NCBI RefSeq assembly: GCF_000802235.1
Contig: NZ_JTDL01000082.1
Span: 124,001-188,000 of the forward strand
DNA from: Sinomonas humi
GTDB lineage: Bacteria; Actinomycetota; Actinomycetes; Actinomycetales; Micrococcaceae
Direction of reading: 5' to 3'
DNA length: 64,000 nt
Part shown: positions 26,867 through 36,124 of the stretch, piece after piece
How positions within the stretch are numbered: the first letter of the stretch is position 1
Layout of the letters: every line of letters starts with the position of its first letter
The notes under the pieces: generated by a model
Told to the model about the DNA's origin: nothing
Seen by the model: only the letters and a program-made list of their open reading frames with translations
Databases searched by the model: none
Program-made: the position numbers and the translations under genes

Positions 26867-27619
26867 TCAGTGAGCCGCAGCCAAGGCCCCTTGCTCGGCG
26901 TACATCGCCAAGAGGGACTGTTCGACGGCGTCAACCGTGAGGCCGGGGACGAGGTCGTCCGCCGCCCCCGCGGTGCTCGGGTCGAACGGGAGCTCGAGTG
27001 CGCGATATACATCAGTGAGCACCGCGCGGACCGGCAGCGCATCGCTCACCACGAACACCGACGAGAAGAGCCAGGCACCGGAGACTACGCGTTGCGCCGT
27101 ACCGACAAGCTTGATCGGACGTTCAAGCCCGCCCCCCGCCGTCGTCCCCTCCCGCGGCACCCCGTGCACGCTGTATTCGCCCGGGCAGTATTCGCCGGGG
27201 ATTTCCCCGACCCGCGCATCGACCCCGACGCTTCGGAGAACCTCCGCGTAAAGCTCCCCGAAGACCTCGAAGCGATGCCGGTGGCCCACCATCGCCTCGG
27301 CCGCCGGCTCGATGTGGTCCACGATGAGCGTGCCCTCGTGATAGGCGGCGGCGCGGCCGCCGGCCTTCCGCACTACCGGCTCGAAGCCCCGGGAAAGGGA
27401 AGCGGCGCGCGCAGCCTCGAAGCCCGGCAGGCGGGTGTCGCGCTGGCCGAACGCCATCGTCGGAAGCGGCCGGTAGAGCCGCAGCGTCGCCCCCCGCAGA
27501 CCGCGCTTGACCTCGTCCAAGAGCTCGGCCGCTCGGGCGAGCTGCGCGGCAGCGTCGCTCGTGTCTCGGTCCTCGATGACTGCGAGCGGTGCCATAGCAC
27601 CGTCATTCCAGGCACCCAT
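26867..27619 (-). CDS. Lipoate-protein ligase A family protein
   Basis: A 250-residue BPL/LplA-fold protein. It contains PVVRKAGGRAAAYHEGTLIVDHI (the RxxGGxxxxH region that cradles lipoate or octanoate), EYCPGEYSVHG and GTAQRVVSGAWLFSSVF, with the conserved Lys in IKLVGTAQR. Members attach or transfer lipoyl or octanoyl groups to dehydrogenase E2 and GcvH proteins. ATG 27619 starts three bases after the thioesterase stop, with only a weak ribosome site; ATG 27595 is the alternative. The longer frame runs into the thioesterase gene. Confidence 0.82.
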   Translation of the reverse strand: MGAWNDGAMAPLAVIEDRDTSDAAAQLARAAELLDEVKRGLRGATLRLYRPLPTMAFGQRDTRLPGFEAARAASLSRGFEPVVRKAGGRAAAYHEGTLIVDHIEPAAEAMVGHRHRFEVFGELYAEVLRSVGVDARVGEIPGEYCPGEYSVHGVPREGTTAGGGLERPIKLVGTAQRVVSGAWLFSSVFVVSDALPVRAVLTDVYRALELPFDPSTAGAADDLVPGLTVDAVEQSLLAMYAEQGALAAAH

Positions 27620-27621
27620 GC

Positions 27622-28440
27622 TCAGGTCCGGCGAATCGTCAGGATCTGCTCCGCTCGGCCGAATGGGCCGTCGTCGTCGTGCAGAACCGAGGACGTGAGG
27701 CCGATGCCGTCGGTACCGAAAGAAACGGCGTTGTCGATCCCAAGCCACTCTCCCGACGGTTGCCGGTAGAGGTGGACCTGCAGGTCGACGTTCGGGAACG
27801 CCCAGCTGCCCGGGCCGGGCGGGACGCGGGTCGCAATCCCGTTCGCGGTGTCCACGAGGCCCATGAGCCGCACCCAATCCGGGCTCGGGACACCGTCGAT
27901 CAAGGGGTACGGTGTGCGGATCCACACCGTCCCGTTGCCCGAGCGGTGATGCGGAGCCTGATACATCTCGAGCGAGCGGATGTACCCGCCGGGCCATGCT
28001 GTCGTTCCATCCCAGCGCTGGCATTCCTCGCGCGAGGGAATCCTCGGATCTTCAACTGCCGCGACAGATGACGTGTCGCTCTGGGCGAGCCGCCAAGCCG
28101 TGGCACGGATGACGACGCGCCCCTTCGTCGCGAGTTCGGCCTGGATGAGCTCGATCGTGCGGCCCGGCCGCAGAGTCTTCGTGGTGACCGTGCACTCCCC
28201 TGCATGGATCAGCCCGAGGATCTCGTAGCTGATCCGGGCGATCCTCAGGCCCTCGCGGGGCTCGTGGAGTTCGAGTGCGTGAGCGAGCAGTCCTGATGGG
28301 GGCGCCATGTGCTGCTCATGCGCGTTCCACGCACCTTGGGCATGAATGGTCGAGCGGTAACGTCCGCTGCCGAGGTCCTCATAGTAGAAGTCGCCCGTCG
28401 CGAGCTCGATCTGCTCGCTCGCCTGCTGCGTCTCCGTCAC
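27622..28440 (-). CDS. Acyl-CoA thioesterase-like protein (double hotdog)
   Basis: 272 residues. The N-terminal half (NAHEQHMAPPSGLLAHALE, then ARISYEILGLIHAGECTVTTKTLRPGRTIELIQAEL) and the C-terminal half (GSWAFPNVDLQVHLYRQPSGEWLGIDNAVSFGTDGIGLTSSVLHDDDGPFGRAEQ) are the two hotdog folds of the TesB-like thioesterase family. The final GxTSSVLHDxxGxxGxAxQ motif is typical. It probably hydrolyses an acyl-CoA; the substrate is unknown. GTG 28440 overlaps the upstream stop as GTGA, so it is co-transcribed with the VTT membrane gene. Confidence 0.83.
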   Translation of the reverse strand: MTETQQASEQIELATGDFYYEDLGSGRYRSTIHAQGAWNAHEQHMAPPSGLLAHALELHEPREGLRIARISYEILGLIHAGECTVTTKTLRPGRTIELIQAELATKGRVVIRATAWRLAQSDTSSVAAVEDPRIPSREECQRWDGTTAWPGGYIRSLEMYQAPHHRSGNGTVWIRTPYPLIDGVPSPDWVRLMGLVDTANGIATRVPPGPGSWAFPNVDLQVHLYRQPSGEWLGIDNAVSFGTDGIGLTSSVLHDDDGPFGRAEQILTIRRT

Positions 28441-28979
28441 GCGGTGTTCCCTTCCTCCGGGGCGGCGCCGTCGCGCGCCTCGTCCACCCTAACGGCATTC
28501 GCGTGGGCGGGCTTCCCGCGGCGGCGCACCCCAAGCGTGAAGCGGACGACGACGATACTCACCCCAGTGCCCGCCACCGCCCACGCCCACGGCGATGCCG
28601 CGGCGTGCTCCAGGACAAGCTCGACGGCGGCCAAGCCGACCGTGGCGTAGATCAAAGCCCATGCCGCAGACCCGACGACGGTCGCGGGAACGTAGTAGCG
28701 GAGGGGCATACGTGCCATCCCGGCAGCCAGGTTGACGGTTGTCTGGAGACCGACCGTCAGGAACGTCAGTACGACGGCGAGGGGGCCCCAACGGTCGATG
28801 AGCCGGCGAGCTCGCGCGAGCCTTCCGGGCCGCGACCGCTTCGCCCATCTGGTCCTTCCGTACCCAGCGGCGAGGCCCCGACCGAGCCAGTAGGTGCCAT
28901 TGGTCCGGAACAGGACGACGACGAAGAGGGCGGCGACAGCAGCTTCGAAGGGCAGCTCGAGCAGTTGATCGAGCGACAA
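28437..28979 (-). CDS. VTT/DedA-like membrane protein
   Basis: 180 residues with four or five hydrophobic segments. It has RWGPLAVVLTFLTVGLQTTVNLAAGMARMPLRYYVPATVVGSAAWALIY, the pattern of the VTT (SNARE-associated/DedA) family: a G-x-P helix, an amphipathic re-entrant loop and a conserved G-A-x-W. Members help move lipids or maintain the membrane potential; the role here is unknown. The frame opens at GTG 28997, but AGGAGGGGG then lies inside it, so TTG 28979 is the better start. Confidence 0.75.
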   Translation of the reverse strand: MSLDQLLELPFEAAVAALFVVVLFRTNGTYWLGRGLAAGYGRTRWAKRSRPGRLARARRLIDRWGPLAVVLTFLTVGLQTTVNLAAGMARMPLRYYVPATVVGSAAWALIYATVGLAAVELVLEHAAASPWAWAVAGTGVSIVVVRFTLGVRRRGKPAHANAVRVDEARDGAAPEEGNTA

Positions 28980-29109
28980 CCCTCTCCCCCTCCTCACGAC
29001 AGCACTGAATGGCCAGTCTATTCGAGGGCCAGCCCGGACTTCGGTTGCTTGCCCCCTCTGGCACTGGGCAGGAGAAGGGGAGGATCACGGATTCCGAAGG
29101 AGCACGCAC

Positions 29110-30144
29110 ATGCGCATCGCCATCGTGGGAGCCACAGGAAACGTCGGGACTGCTCTGCTGCGCCGCCTCGGTGCGGAAGGGGGCCATGACGTCATCGGCA
29201 TCGAGCGCCGCACCCCGGACGCCGGCGCGGAGCCCTATCGCCATGCGAAGTGGCGGCCCGTGGACATCAGCACGGCCGCCGCCCCAGCCCAGCTCGCAGA
29301 GGCGTTCGCAGGCTGCGACGCCGTCGTCCACCTCGCTTGGCTCATCCAGCCGAATCACCGAGAGTCCGAGCTTTACGCAACCAACGTCACGGGCAGCTCG
29401 AACGTCTTCAATGCCGCCATAGCTGCGGGGGTCCGCCAGATCGTCTACGCGTCCTCGGTCGGCGCCTATAGCCCAGCCCCGAAGGACCGCCGGGTTGACG
29501 AGAGGTGGCCAACCGGCGGCATCCACACGTCCCACTACAGCCGGCACAAGGCCGCCGTCGAACGGTTGCTCGACGACATCGAGGAAGCGCACCCCGAGGT
29601 GGCTATCGCGCGGCTGAGGCCCGGCCTCATCTTCCAGTCAGGTCAAGCCTCGGAGGTCGGGCGGTTCTTCCTCGGGCCGTTCATCCCCGTGCAGGTCGCC
29701 AGGCTGCGCCCGCCGATCCTGCCGATGCCCTCGGGCATGGTCTTCCAGGCCGTCCATGCGGACGACGTCGCGGAGGCGTACCGCCTCGCGCTCGTCTCGG
29801 GCGCGCGCGGGGCATTCAACATCGCCGCGGAGCCGGTCCTCGACCGCACGACCCTGCCGCCCGTCGTCGGCGCGCGAAGCTCGGTCCCGATTCCCAAGGG
29901 AGCGCTCCGAAGCCTGGTCTGGGCTTCCTGGGAGCTTCGGCTCCAGCGTTCGGACCCTGGCTGGATCGACATGGCGCTCCAAGTGCCCGTGATGGACACG
30001 CGCCGTGCGCGCGAGGAGCTCGGGTGGGAAGCGCAGCGTAGTTCTCAGGAAGCAATCACCGCAGTCCTTGGGGGGATGCAGGAAGCTTCCGGGATCGAGG
30101 CTTCGCCATCGCTGCGGCCCGGCCAGCAGTCGGCTACCAAGTGA
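29110..30144 (+). CDS. NAD-dependent epimerase/dehydratase (extended SDR)
   Basis: 344 residues. The N-terminal Rossmann motif is IAIVGATGNVGTALLRRL (GxxGxxG). The catalytic YxxxK is in HYSRHKAAVERLL, with the active Ser/Thr in VYASSVGAYSPAPK, and IARLRPGLIFQ is the substrate-domain entry. It belongs to the extended SDRs acting on nucleotide sugars or similar compounds. ATG 29110 has AAGGAG seven bases before it. Its product cannot be named. A strong terminator follows at 30181. Confidence 0.88.
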   Translation: MRIAIVGATGNVGTALLRRLGAEGGHDVIGIERRTPDAGAEPYRHAKWRPVDISTAAAPAQLAEAFAGCDAVVHLAWLIQPNHRESELYATNVTGSSNVFNAAIAAGVRQIVYASSVGAYSPAPKDRRVDERWPTGGIHTSHYSRHKAAVERLLDDIEEAHPEVAIARLRPGLIFQSGQASEVGRFFLGPFIPVQVARLRPPILPMPSGMVFQAVHADDVAEAYRLALVSGARGAFNIAAEPVLDRTTLPPVVGARSSVPIPKGALRSLVWASWELRLQRSDPGWIDMALQVPVMDTRRAREELGWEAQRSSQEAITAVLGGMQEASGIEASPSLRPGQQSATK

Positions 30145-30180
30145 GCGCGGCAACTGGAGCCTGAACCGAACCCAAGCAGC

Positions 30181-30217
30181 CGAAAGCCGGGGCGGCAGAA
30201 TGCCGCCCCGGCTTTCG
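30181..30217. terminator. Bidirectional rho-independent terminator
   Basis: CGAAAGCCGGGGCGGC (30181-30196) pairs perfectly with 30202-30217 around the loop AGAAT. The arms supply T-rich ends on both strands, so it can stop both the epimerase gene and the small minus-strand gene that ends at 30236. Confidence 0.85.
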
Positions 30218-30235
30218 CTTGGTTCAGCTCCGGGT

Positions 30236-30409
30236 TCAGTCTTCCGAGAGATGGACGGTGAAGGTGTCCGGCCCGCTCCGGACGACCTTGACCCGGTCGC
30301 GCGGAGCGCTGGCCTTGGTCGAGACGTGGGTGATGGCTGCATCCAACGTGTGGTCGAGGGTCGAGGGGTCCCAGATCTTGAGGGTTACCGAGTGGCTATC
30401 AAAGCTCAT
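30236..30409 (-). CDS. Small conserved-looking protein, 57 residues
   Basis: Reads MSFDSHSVTLKIWDPSTLDH and ends TFTVHLSED. It has alternating hydrophobic/charged strands and a central Arg/Lys segment (SAPRDRVKVVRSG). Codon use is like its neighbours (GC-rich third positions), and its stop abuts the shared terminator, which supports a real gene. GAAGG lies nine bases before ATG 30409. I do not recognise the family. Confidence 0.55.
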   Translation of the reverse strand: MSFDSHSVTLKIWDPSTLDHTLDAAITHVSTKASAPRDRVKVVRSGPDTFTVHLSED

Positions 30410-30427
30410 GCGCCTTTGCCTTCTTTG

Positions 30428-30616
30428 ATGGTCGTTGCCGGTGCGCGGCCGCCCGTCTTAGAGCGATTCCGCACCTGGCACCGGCTCCTCTTTGAGCGCG
30501 GCACTATCGACTTTGCCATGCACCTGCCTCGCGACGGGCCCTTTGTGATGGATGGCACAGGTCTTGTGACGTTCTGCTACCGCACCGGGCGCGGCGGTTC
30601 AGGAGAGGCGGTCTAG
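30428..30616 (+). CDS. Possible small ORF, 62 residues
   Basis: Begins MVVAGARPPVLERFRTWHRL and ends GRGGSGEAV. No ribosome-binding site precedes ATG 30428. The end overlaps the coiled-coil gene on the other strand by 18 bases. Nothing recognisable is encoded. It is listed because this stretch holds no other gene; it may be non-coding. Confidence 0.2.
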   Translation: MVVAGARPPVLERFRTWHRLLFERGTIDFAMHLPRDGPFVMDGTGLVTFCYRTGRGGSGEAV

Positions 30617-31603
30617 CCGCTCGCGCGCCCGGTCCACTGCGCGGCGCTCCTGTTCCGCAAGCCGTGCGGCAAGCCTCCTCGCGCGCTCCGCGAAGCCCGC
30701 TTCGCGTTCGACGGCCTCGAGCTGATCCTCGAGCTCGGCAATCCGCTCGCGCAGCTCGCCGAGCTCCTTCGAGATCCCCTCGCGCCGCGCGGCCGTCTCG
30801 GACACACTCCGCTCAGCCTCCGTCAGTTCCTCCGAAGCCTGCTTTGCTCCGCGCTCGGCCTCGTCGAGCTCGGCCTGCGCCTCCTCGCGCTCGCGTTCCC
30901 TGGCTTCCTCGGCACGCCGCCTCTCGGCTTCCTCGGCACGCCGTTGAGCCTCTCGGTCGCTCTCGCGCGTCTCCTTGGCCGGCGCTTTGACTGGCGCCCT
31001 GGCCGATTCCTTGGCTTCACCCTCGGGCGCGCTCGCAGACCGCTTCCCCGTTCGCTTCCCGGAAGTCTCGGAGCGCGTGGTGTCCCGTTCGGGGAGCGCT
31101 CCCGGGACGGCGACGGCCCCGGCGAGGTCCACGGGCTCGATGCCGTTGCTCGAGAGAGTGCGGACAAGCTGGCCACTCCGGACGGCGGCGGCCGCATCGG
31201 GATCCGCCACGGCGGCCCGGAGCGTCTGTTCCATCTCAGAAGCGGCGGCATCGCTTATGCCCACTCCCAGTTCCTCGGCCACCGAGCGTCCCTCACGGAC
31301 GACGGCGCTCAGGAGGCGGTGCCGCTGCTGGCCAAGCTCGCGCATGCTCGCGGGATCCAGCTCCTCCTGGGCGCGCCGCAGCTCCTCGCCGAGGTCGAGC
31401 ACGTTGGCGATCTCATCGGCGCGACGCCGCGCCAGCATGTTGACCGCCCAGGCCGCGGTGGAGGGTTTGGGAAGGCGCCCGATCTGCTTGGCGAGCAGAG
31501 GGTTCCCATCGGCCCGTGCCGCCTTGGCCCGCTCGTTCCGGGTGGCTGTGAACTCGCCCGGCAGCAAGGCATAGAGCTCCGAGGCTGCGGCGGACAGATC
31601 CAT
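30599..31603 (-). CDS. Coiled-coil protein of unknown function
   Basis: 334 residues. The N-terminal 160 form a helical domain beginning DLSAAASELYALLPGEFTATRNE, with PKPSTAAWAVNMLARRR, found in many actinobacterial proteins of unknown role. A disordered Lys/Ser/Pro linker follows. From about residue 215 to the end there is a long Glu/Arg/Ala coiled coil (EAQRRAEEAERRRAEEA and onward). No membrane segment or signal peptide. ATG 31603 matches the usual family start; the frame extends 20 codons upstream without support. Confidence 0.78.
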   Translation of the reverse strand: MDLSAAASELYALLPGEFTATRNERAKAARADGNPLLAKQIGRLPKPSTAAWAVNMLARRRADEIANVLDLGEELRRAQEELDPASMRELGQQRHRLLSAVVREGRSVAEELGVGISDAAASEMEQTLRAAVADPDAAAAVRSGQLVRTLSSNGIEPVDLAGAVAVPGALPERDTTRSETSGKRTGKRSASAPEGEAKESARAPVKAPAKETRESDREAQRRAEEAERRRAEEAREREREEAQAELDEAERGAKQASEELTEAERSVSETAARREGISKELGELRERIAELEDQLEAVEREAGFAERARRLAARLAEQERRAVDRARERLDRLS

Positions 31604-31675
31604 GGGGTCAGCATAGGCCGGGGCGGTACGCCGGCCCGGTACAACGGCGGTTTGGCCGCGCAAGCGTGCTGGCGA

Positions 31676-32413
31676 CTATCGCTGCCCGACGGGAGTGATC
31701 ACGAGTTCGTCGACGCGCACGTGCCGCGGGCTCTCGAGCACGAACTGGACCGAACGGGCGACGTCCTCGGGGCTCAGCATCGCAGCACGCTGCTCGCCAT
31801 TGGGGACGTTCGGCCGAAGGGCCAGGAAGTCGCTGTCGACGTCGCCCGGGCACAGGTGGCACGCCTTGATGCCGCCGGCGCCCTCCTCGTCATTCAGGGA
31901 CGCGACGAGCATGCCGAGTGCCGCCTTGCTCGACATGTAGGCCGCGCCCGCGCCGGGCGAGAAGCGCCACGCCGAGCGGGACGAGATGACGACGATGCTT
32001 CCTCCACCGGCCGCTCTCATACCTGGCAGCACAAGGTCGACGGCTCGCGCGACCCCTGTGAGGTTCGTCTCGACGATGTCGGAGAACTCGTCCATCGACT
32101 GGTCCGACCATGAACGTCGGGGAGCATTCAGACCGGCCGAGACCACGAGTCCTGTCACGGGGCCCCATGCCTGGGTGATCCGTTCGTGCGCTTCCCGCAG
32201 TGCGGCGCCATCCCGCACGTCGACGGGAACCTCGAGCGCCTCCGCGCCCTGCTGCCGAACGTCGTCGGCGGCGGCAGCGACGGCGTCGTCACGCCGACCG
32301 CTGATGGCGACCTTCCAACCCGAAGCCGCCGCGGCCACGGCGGCGGCGCGGCCCATTCCGCTGCCCCCGCCGGTGACCCACAGCACGCGCGCGTTCGCGG
32401 GAGCTCCTACCAC
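31676..32413 (-). CDS. SDR family oxidoreductase in the galactonate operon
   Basis: 245 residues. Classical short-chain dehydrogenase: cofactor loop [23 protein letters not shown] in place of NNAG, catalytic Ser in VVISSRSAW and YxxxK in [15 protein letters not shown] suggests an Arg pair that could favour NADP. It follows dgoD with an overlapping start (GTG 32413, before the dgoD stop), so it belongs to the dgo operon and may make or recycle a sugar acid. GTG 32386 is a shorter alternative. Confidence 0.85.
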   Translation of the reverse strand: MVGAPANARVLWVTGGGSGMGRAAAVAAAASGWKVAISGRRDDAVAAAADDVRQQGAEALEVPVDVRDGAALREAHERITQAWGPVTGLVVSAGLNAPRRSWSDQSMDEFSDIVETNLTGVARAVDLVLPGMRAAGGGSIVVISSRSAWRFSPGAGAAYMSSKAALGMLVASLNDEEGAGGIKACHLCPGDVDSDFLALRPNVPNGEQRAAMLSPEDVARSVQFVLESPRHVRVDELVITPVGQR

Positions 32414-33555
32414 TCGGCCACCGAGCCGTCCTTGTGCCGCCACACGGGGTTCCGCCAGCGATGCCCTTCGGCCGCGCGCTCGACGACGTACTCCTCGTTC
32501 ACTTCGATGCCGAGGCCAGGTCCGTCGGGGATCTTCACCATGCCGTCCTGGTAGTCGAATACCGAGGGGTCGGTGACGTAGTCGAGAAGGTCATTGGAAG
32601 TGTTGTAGTGAATCCCGAGGCTCTGCTCCTGAATGAACGCGTTGTAGCAGCCCGCGTCGATCTGCAGGCAGGTCGCGAGAGCGATCGGCCCGAGCGGGCA
32701 GTGCAGCGCCAGCGCGACGTCGTACGCCTCCGCCATGTTCGCGATCTTCCGGGCTTCGGTGATGCCCCCGCAGTGGGACGGGTCAGGCTGGATGATGTCC
32801 ACCGCGCCGGTGGCGAGGATCTCCTTGAAATCCCAGCGGGAGTAGAGCCGCTCCCCCAGCGCAATCGGGGTCGGCGTGTTCCGCATGACGTCGAGGAGCG
32901 AACTCGCGTGCTCTGACAGCACCGGCTCCTCGATGAACATGAGCTTGAACGGCTCGAGCTCCTTGATGAGCACCTTGGCCATGGGCTTGTGCACACGGCC
33001 ATGGAAGTCGACGCCGATTCCGACGTTGGGACCCACAGCCTCCCGGATCGCCTGCACGTTCTCGAGGCAGCGTTCGACCTTGTCCCAGGTGTCGATGTAC
33101 TGCAGCTCCTCCGTGCCGTTCATCTTCACGGCGGTGAAACCGCGGTCGACGGCGGCACGGGCGGCGGCCGCGGTATCGGCCGGACGGTCCCCGCCGATCC
33201 ACGAGTAGGTCCGGATGGACTCCCGGACCCTGCCGCCGAGCAGTTCATGGACCGGAACGCCGAGCGCCTTGCCCTTGATGTCCCACAGGGCCTGGTCGAT
33301 GCCGGCGATAGCGCTCATCATGATCGGGCCGCCGCGGTAGAAGCCAGCGCGGTACATGACGGTCCAGAGGTCCTCGATGTTGCGTGGATCCTGCCCCACG
33401 ACGTAGTCCGCGAGCTCCTCGACGGCGGCAGCGACCGTCGCCGCGCGTCCTTCGACGACCGGCTCGCCCCACCCGGTCACCCCCTCGTCAGTCTCGATCT
33501 TGAGGAAGAGCCAACGCGGGGGGACGGTGTACGTCGTCAACGACGTGACTTTCAT
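32407..33555 (-). CDS. dgoD: D-galactonate dehydratase
   Basis: 382 residues, the same length as the enterobacterial enzyme. It is an enolase-superfamily protein: metal ligands Asp183 (GVDFHGR), Glu209 (FIEEP) and Glu235 (GERLYSR), with His185 and His285 (LHCPLGP) as acid/base residues, at the same numbers as in the characterised DgoD. It converts D-galactonate to 2-dehydro-3-deoxygalactonate. ATG 33555 has TAGGAGA four bases before it. It follows dgoA and dgoK, which perform the next steps. Confidence 0.95.
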   Translation of the reverse strand: MKVTSLTTYTVPPRWLFLKIETDEGVTGWGEPVVEGRAATVAAAVEELADYVVGQDPRNIEDLWTVMYRAGFYRGGPIMMSAIAGIDQALWDIKGKALGVPVHELLGGRVRESIRTYSWIGGDRPADTAAAARAAVDRGFTAVKMNGTEELQYIDTWDKVERCLENVQAIREAVGPNVGIGVDFHGRVHKPMAKVLIKELEPFKLMFIEEPVLSEHASSLLDVMRNTPTPIALGERLYSRWDFKEILATGAVDIIQPDPSHCGGITEARKIANMAEAYDVALALHCPLGPIALATCLQIDAGCYNAFIQEQSLGIHYNTSNDLLDYVTDPSVFDYQDGMVKIPDGPGLGIEVNEEYVVERAAEGHRWRNPVWRHKDGSVAEW

Positions 33556-33580
33556 GATTCTCCTAGCGAGGTTGGTTGGC

Positions 33581-34186
33581 TCAGCGGGCGGCGTTGCGCC
33601 AGGCGGCCATGAGCTCGGCGGCCCGGTGGGCGACGTCGTCGGCGCTGCGGCCGGGCTTGTACAGGGTCGAGCCGATGCCAGCCCCGCCAGCACCCGCGGC
33701 GACCCATTCTCCGAGGTTTGACGCCGAGATCCCGCCTACGGGCAGCAGTTCCGTTCCCGGGGGCAGGACGGGGCGCCAAGCCTGCATTCCGCCGATCCCC
33801 ACGGAGTCCGCGGGAAACAGCTTGAGCGCGGTCGCGCCCGCGGCGAGAGCCGCGAACGCCTCGCTCGGCGTTGCAACTCCGGGGTAGCTGCGCATCCCGG
33901 CCCCGACGGTCGCGCGGATCACGTCCTGATCCATGTTCGGCGAGACGATGATGTCGGAGCCTGCCTCCTTGGCCAGCTCCACCTGCCCCACCGTGAGAAC
34001 CGTCCCGGCACCCACCGCACAGTCGTCGGGGAGCGCAGCCCGAATGAGCTTGATCGATTCGAGGGGATCCGGCGAATTGAGCGGAACCTCGACGTAGCGG
34101 AAACCGGCTGCGTACAGCGCGTGACCGATCGTTTCGGCCTCAGGCGGTGTAATGCCGCGCAGGATGGCGACGAGTCCGGTGGTCAT
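33581..34186 (-). CDS. dgoA: 2-dehydro-3-deoxy-6-phosphogalactonate aldolase
   Basis: 201 residues. KDPG/KDPGal aldolase family: Glu33 in [12 protein letters not shown] and the Schiff-base Lys122 in ALKLFPAD, with [14 protein letters not shown] at the phosphate end. The NSPDPLESI sequence is typical of the DgoA branch. It splits the phosphorylated intermediate to pyruvate and glyceraldehyde 3-phosphate. ATG 34186 has AGGAGG four bases before it and overlaps the dgoK stop by four bases. Confidence 0.93.
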   Translation of the reverse strand: MTTGLVAILRGITPPEAETIGHALYAAGFRYVEVPLNSPDPLESIKLIRAALPDDCAVGAGTVLTVGQVELAKEAGSDIIVSPNMDQDVIRATVGAGMRSYPGVATPSEAFAALAAGATALKLFPADSVGIGGMQAWRPVLPPGTELLPVGGISASNLGEWVAAGAGGAGIGSTLYKPGRSADDVAHRAAELMAAWRNAAR

Positions 34187-35229
34187 GAATCCTCCTTGTC
34201 GATGAGCCCGAGGGCGAGGGCGGTCCGCCATAGTCCTGCGACCACAGCGTCCTCGGGGGCGAGGTCCGAGGCGATGCCAGCTCGCTCGAGGGCTCGTGCG
34301 TAGCGCCCGCCTAGCTGGGCGTTGGCACAGATGGTGATCCGACCGCCCGCTATGTCCTGTTCCCCGATCCAGAGATGTGCGAACCGCTCGACCTCTGCCC
34401 CGATCATGAGACCGGAGACGTAGTCCTTGACGGCGGTCGGCTCGAGTTCTCCCGCCATGACGAGCGTTCGTGCCGAGAAGAGCGAGGTCGCTACGTCGGT
34501 CGGGGCGGCGGGAACGGGCTCGGTCGCGGCGAACGCGACGTCCAGGCCTCGGTCGAAGGCGTCCAGGTCAGGGGCCTGCGGTTCCTCGGCGAGTCGCGCG
34601 ACGATGCTGTGCTGCATGACCAGGCCGAAGAGCTCTCCGGTCATCGTGGTCACGAAGTCGGAGACGCGCGTTCCTTCGAGGCGAAGCCATTTCGTGTGGG
34701 TCCCGGGAAGGACGACGACGGCGGGCGAGCCTGCGCCGTCGTCGGCTGCATCCCCCGTGCCAGCGGCTGTATCCCCCGTGCCAGAAGGGAGTGTCCCAAG
34801 GACTTGGGTTTCCTCGCCGCGGATGACATCCGGATGATCGCTCGGGCTCCCAGCCGTGCCGTCCTTGAACAGGCCGGGAATGATGAAGAGCGGGCCGAGC
34901 GGTGTCGGCACCTCGGTGAGGGACTCGGGTCGTTCAGTGAGGTCCACGGGGAGGTGACGGTACTCAGCCTCTGCCCAGCCCTGATTGCTGCCCACCATGC
35001 CGCAGGCCACGAGAGGGAGCCCAGGCGCGGACCGCAGCCACTCGCCGCAGAGGTCGTCGAGCTCCTGCTCGAAAGCGGCCGTGCGATTCTCTCCTGAGCG
35101 GGAGAGCGCGAGAACCCCGCGCCCGTCGAGTCGTCGGTCCAGCACGGTCCCGTCCTCGCCGAGGAGATACGCCCTGCAGGAGGTGGTGCCCCAGTCCAAG
35201 CCGACCATGCGTGCAGGGATATCGATCAT
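34183..35229 (-). CDS. dgoK: 2-dehydro-3-deoxygalactonokinase
   Basis: 348 residues. The N-terminal MVGLDWGTTSCRAYLLG is the DgoK nucleotide-binding start; GMVGSNQGWAEAEY, VLPGTHTKWLRLEG and FVTTMTGELFGLV follow. It phosphorylates 2-dehydro-3-deoxygalactonate. A Gly/Asp/Ala insert near residues 145-165 (GTGDTAAGTGDAADDGAG) comes from a short direct DNA repeat and is absent from most homologues as I know them. ATG 35229 is the family start; the frame upstream covers the IclR promoter. Confidence 0.92.
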   Translation of the reverse strand: MIDIPARMVGLDWGTTSCRAYLLGEDGTVLDRRLDGRGVLALSRSGENRTAAFEQELDDLCGEWLRSAPGLPLVACGMVGSNQGWAEAEYRHLPVDLTERPESLTEVPTPLGPLFIIPGLFKDGTAGSPSDHPDVIRGEETQVLGTLPSGTGDTAAGTGDAADDGAGSPAVVVLPGTHTKWLRLEGTRVSDFVTTMTGELFGLVMQHSIVARLAEEPQAPDLDAFDRGLDVAFAATEPVPAAPTDVATSLFSARTLVMAGELEPTAVKDYVSGLMIGAEVERFAHLWIGEQDIAGGRITICANAQLGGRYARALERAGIASDLAPEDAVVAGLWRTALALGLIDKEDS

Positions 35230-35270
35230 GACCTGCAGTCTTCCTCCATGCGTCCCAACATGTCGAACTT

Positions 35271-35302
35271 CATCCCAGATATAGGGATGTAGGCTGGGTC
35301 TT
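35271..35302 (+). promoter_or_regulatory. IclR operator candidate and leaderless promoter
   Basis: CATCCC (35271-35276) and GGGATG (35284-35289) form an inverted repeat with a seven-base spacer, in the gap between dgoK and the IclR gene. TAGGCT (35290-35295) is a -10 box exactly seven bases before GTG 35303, so the transcript would begin at the start codon. Binding here would block both the regulator and the dgo operon. Confidence 0.5.
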
Positions 35303-36103
35303 GTGCCCCATGAGACCGCATTGCCACCCCAGGAGAACCGCCTGAACGCGCGAGACGCCGAACCTTCGCTTCCATCCGGAACCCAGACGCTCGCGCGCGG
35401 CCTCGACATCATCCGCGCCGTGGCCGAGGGCGCACGCGATCTGAGGAGTGTCGCTGAGGCCACGGGGATCGGACGCAGTACCGCCCACCGGCTCGTACAG
35501 CTGCTCGATCGGTACGGCTACCTCCGAGTTGCAGGCGGGCGTGACTACGCTCTCGGCCCGGCGCTCATCGAATTCGGGTTCCAGGCACTCCACCAGAACC
35601 CATTGCCCGTCGTCGCCCGGCCCGTCCTCGAAGAGCTGGCCGAGAAGGTCCAGGACACCGTTCATCTGGCCATCGTCGACGGGGGCGAGGTTCTGTACCT
35701 CGACAAGATCGAGGGCACGCGTGGGGCTGAGATGCGCTCGCGGATCGGGCATCGCATGCCGCTCACGCGCACCGGCATCGGCAAGGCCCTCATCCTTGAC
35801 CGGGACAGCGACTGGCAGCGGCTCTACGAGGCCGAACGCTCTGGGGACCCAGGCCGCGTCGAAGAGTTCCTCCGCCGAATGCACGAGTACTCCCGGCATG
35901 GCGCCGCGATGGATCTCGAAGAGAATGAGCCCGGAATCCGCTGCGTTGCCGCCCCTATCCGAGACGCAGGGGCCAGCATCGTGGCTGCAGTCAGCGTTTC
36001 CGCGACCAAGCCGTTCATGCCCGCCCAACGGATGCGCGGACTCGTCCCGGTCGTCCAGAAGGCCGCCCGGTCAATCTCGAGATCGCTCGGCTTCGCGGGC
36101 TGA
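35303..36103 (+). CDS. IclR family regulator of the galactonate operon
   Basis: 266 residues: winged helix LARGLDIIRAVAEGARDLRSVAEATGIGRSTAHRLVQLLDRYGYLRV, then a GAF-like effector domain (VHLAIVDGGEVLYLDKIEGTRG, RMPLTRTGIGKALI, GIRCVAAPIRDAGASIVAAVSVSATKPFM). It diverges from dgoK-dgoA-dgoD, so it probably senses galactonate or a breakdown product and controls that operon. GTG 35303 has no ribosome site and follows a -10 box by seven bases. It could instead start at ATG 35311, which is out of frame and rejected. Confidence 0.9.
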   Translation: MPHETALPPQENRLNARDAEPSLPSGTQTLARGLDIIRAVAEGARDLRSVAEATGIGRSTAHRLVQLLDRYGYLRVAGGRDYALGPALIEFGFQALHQNPLPVVARPVLEELAEKVQDTVHLAIVDGGEVLYLDKIEGTRGAEMRSRIGHRMPLTRTGIGKALILDRDSDWQRLYEAERSGDPGRVEEFLRRMHEYSRHGAAMDLEENEPGIRCVAAPIRDAGASIVAAVSVSATKPFMPAQRMRGLVPVVQKAARSISRSLGFAG

Positions 36104-36124
36104 AACCCCGTCTGATGGTCACCT

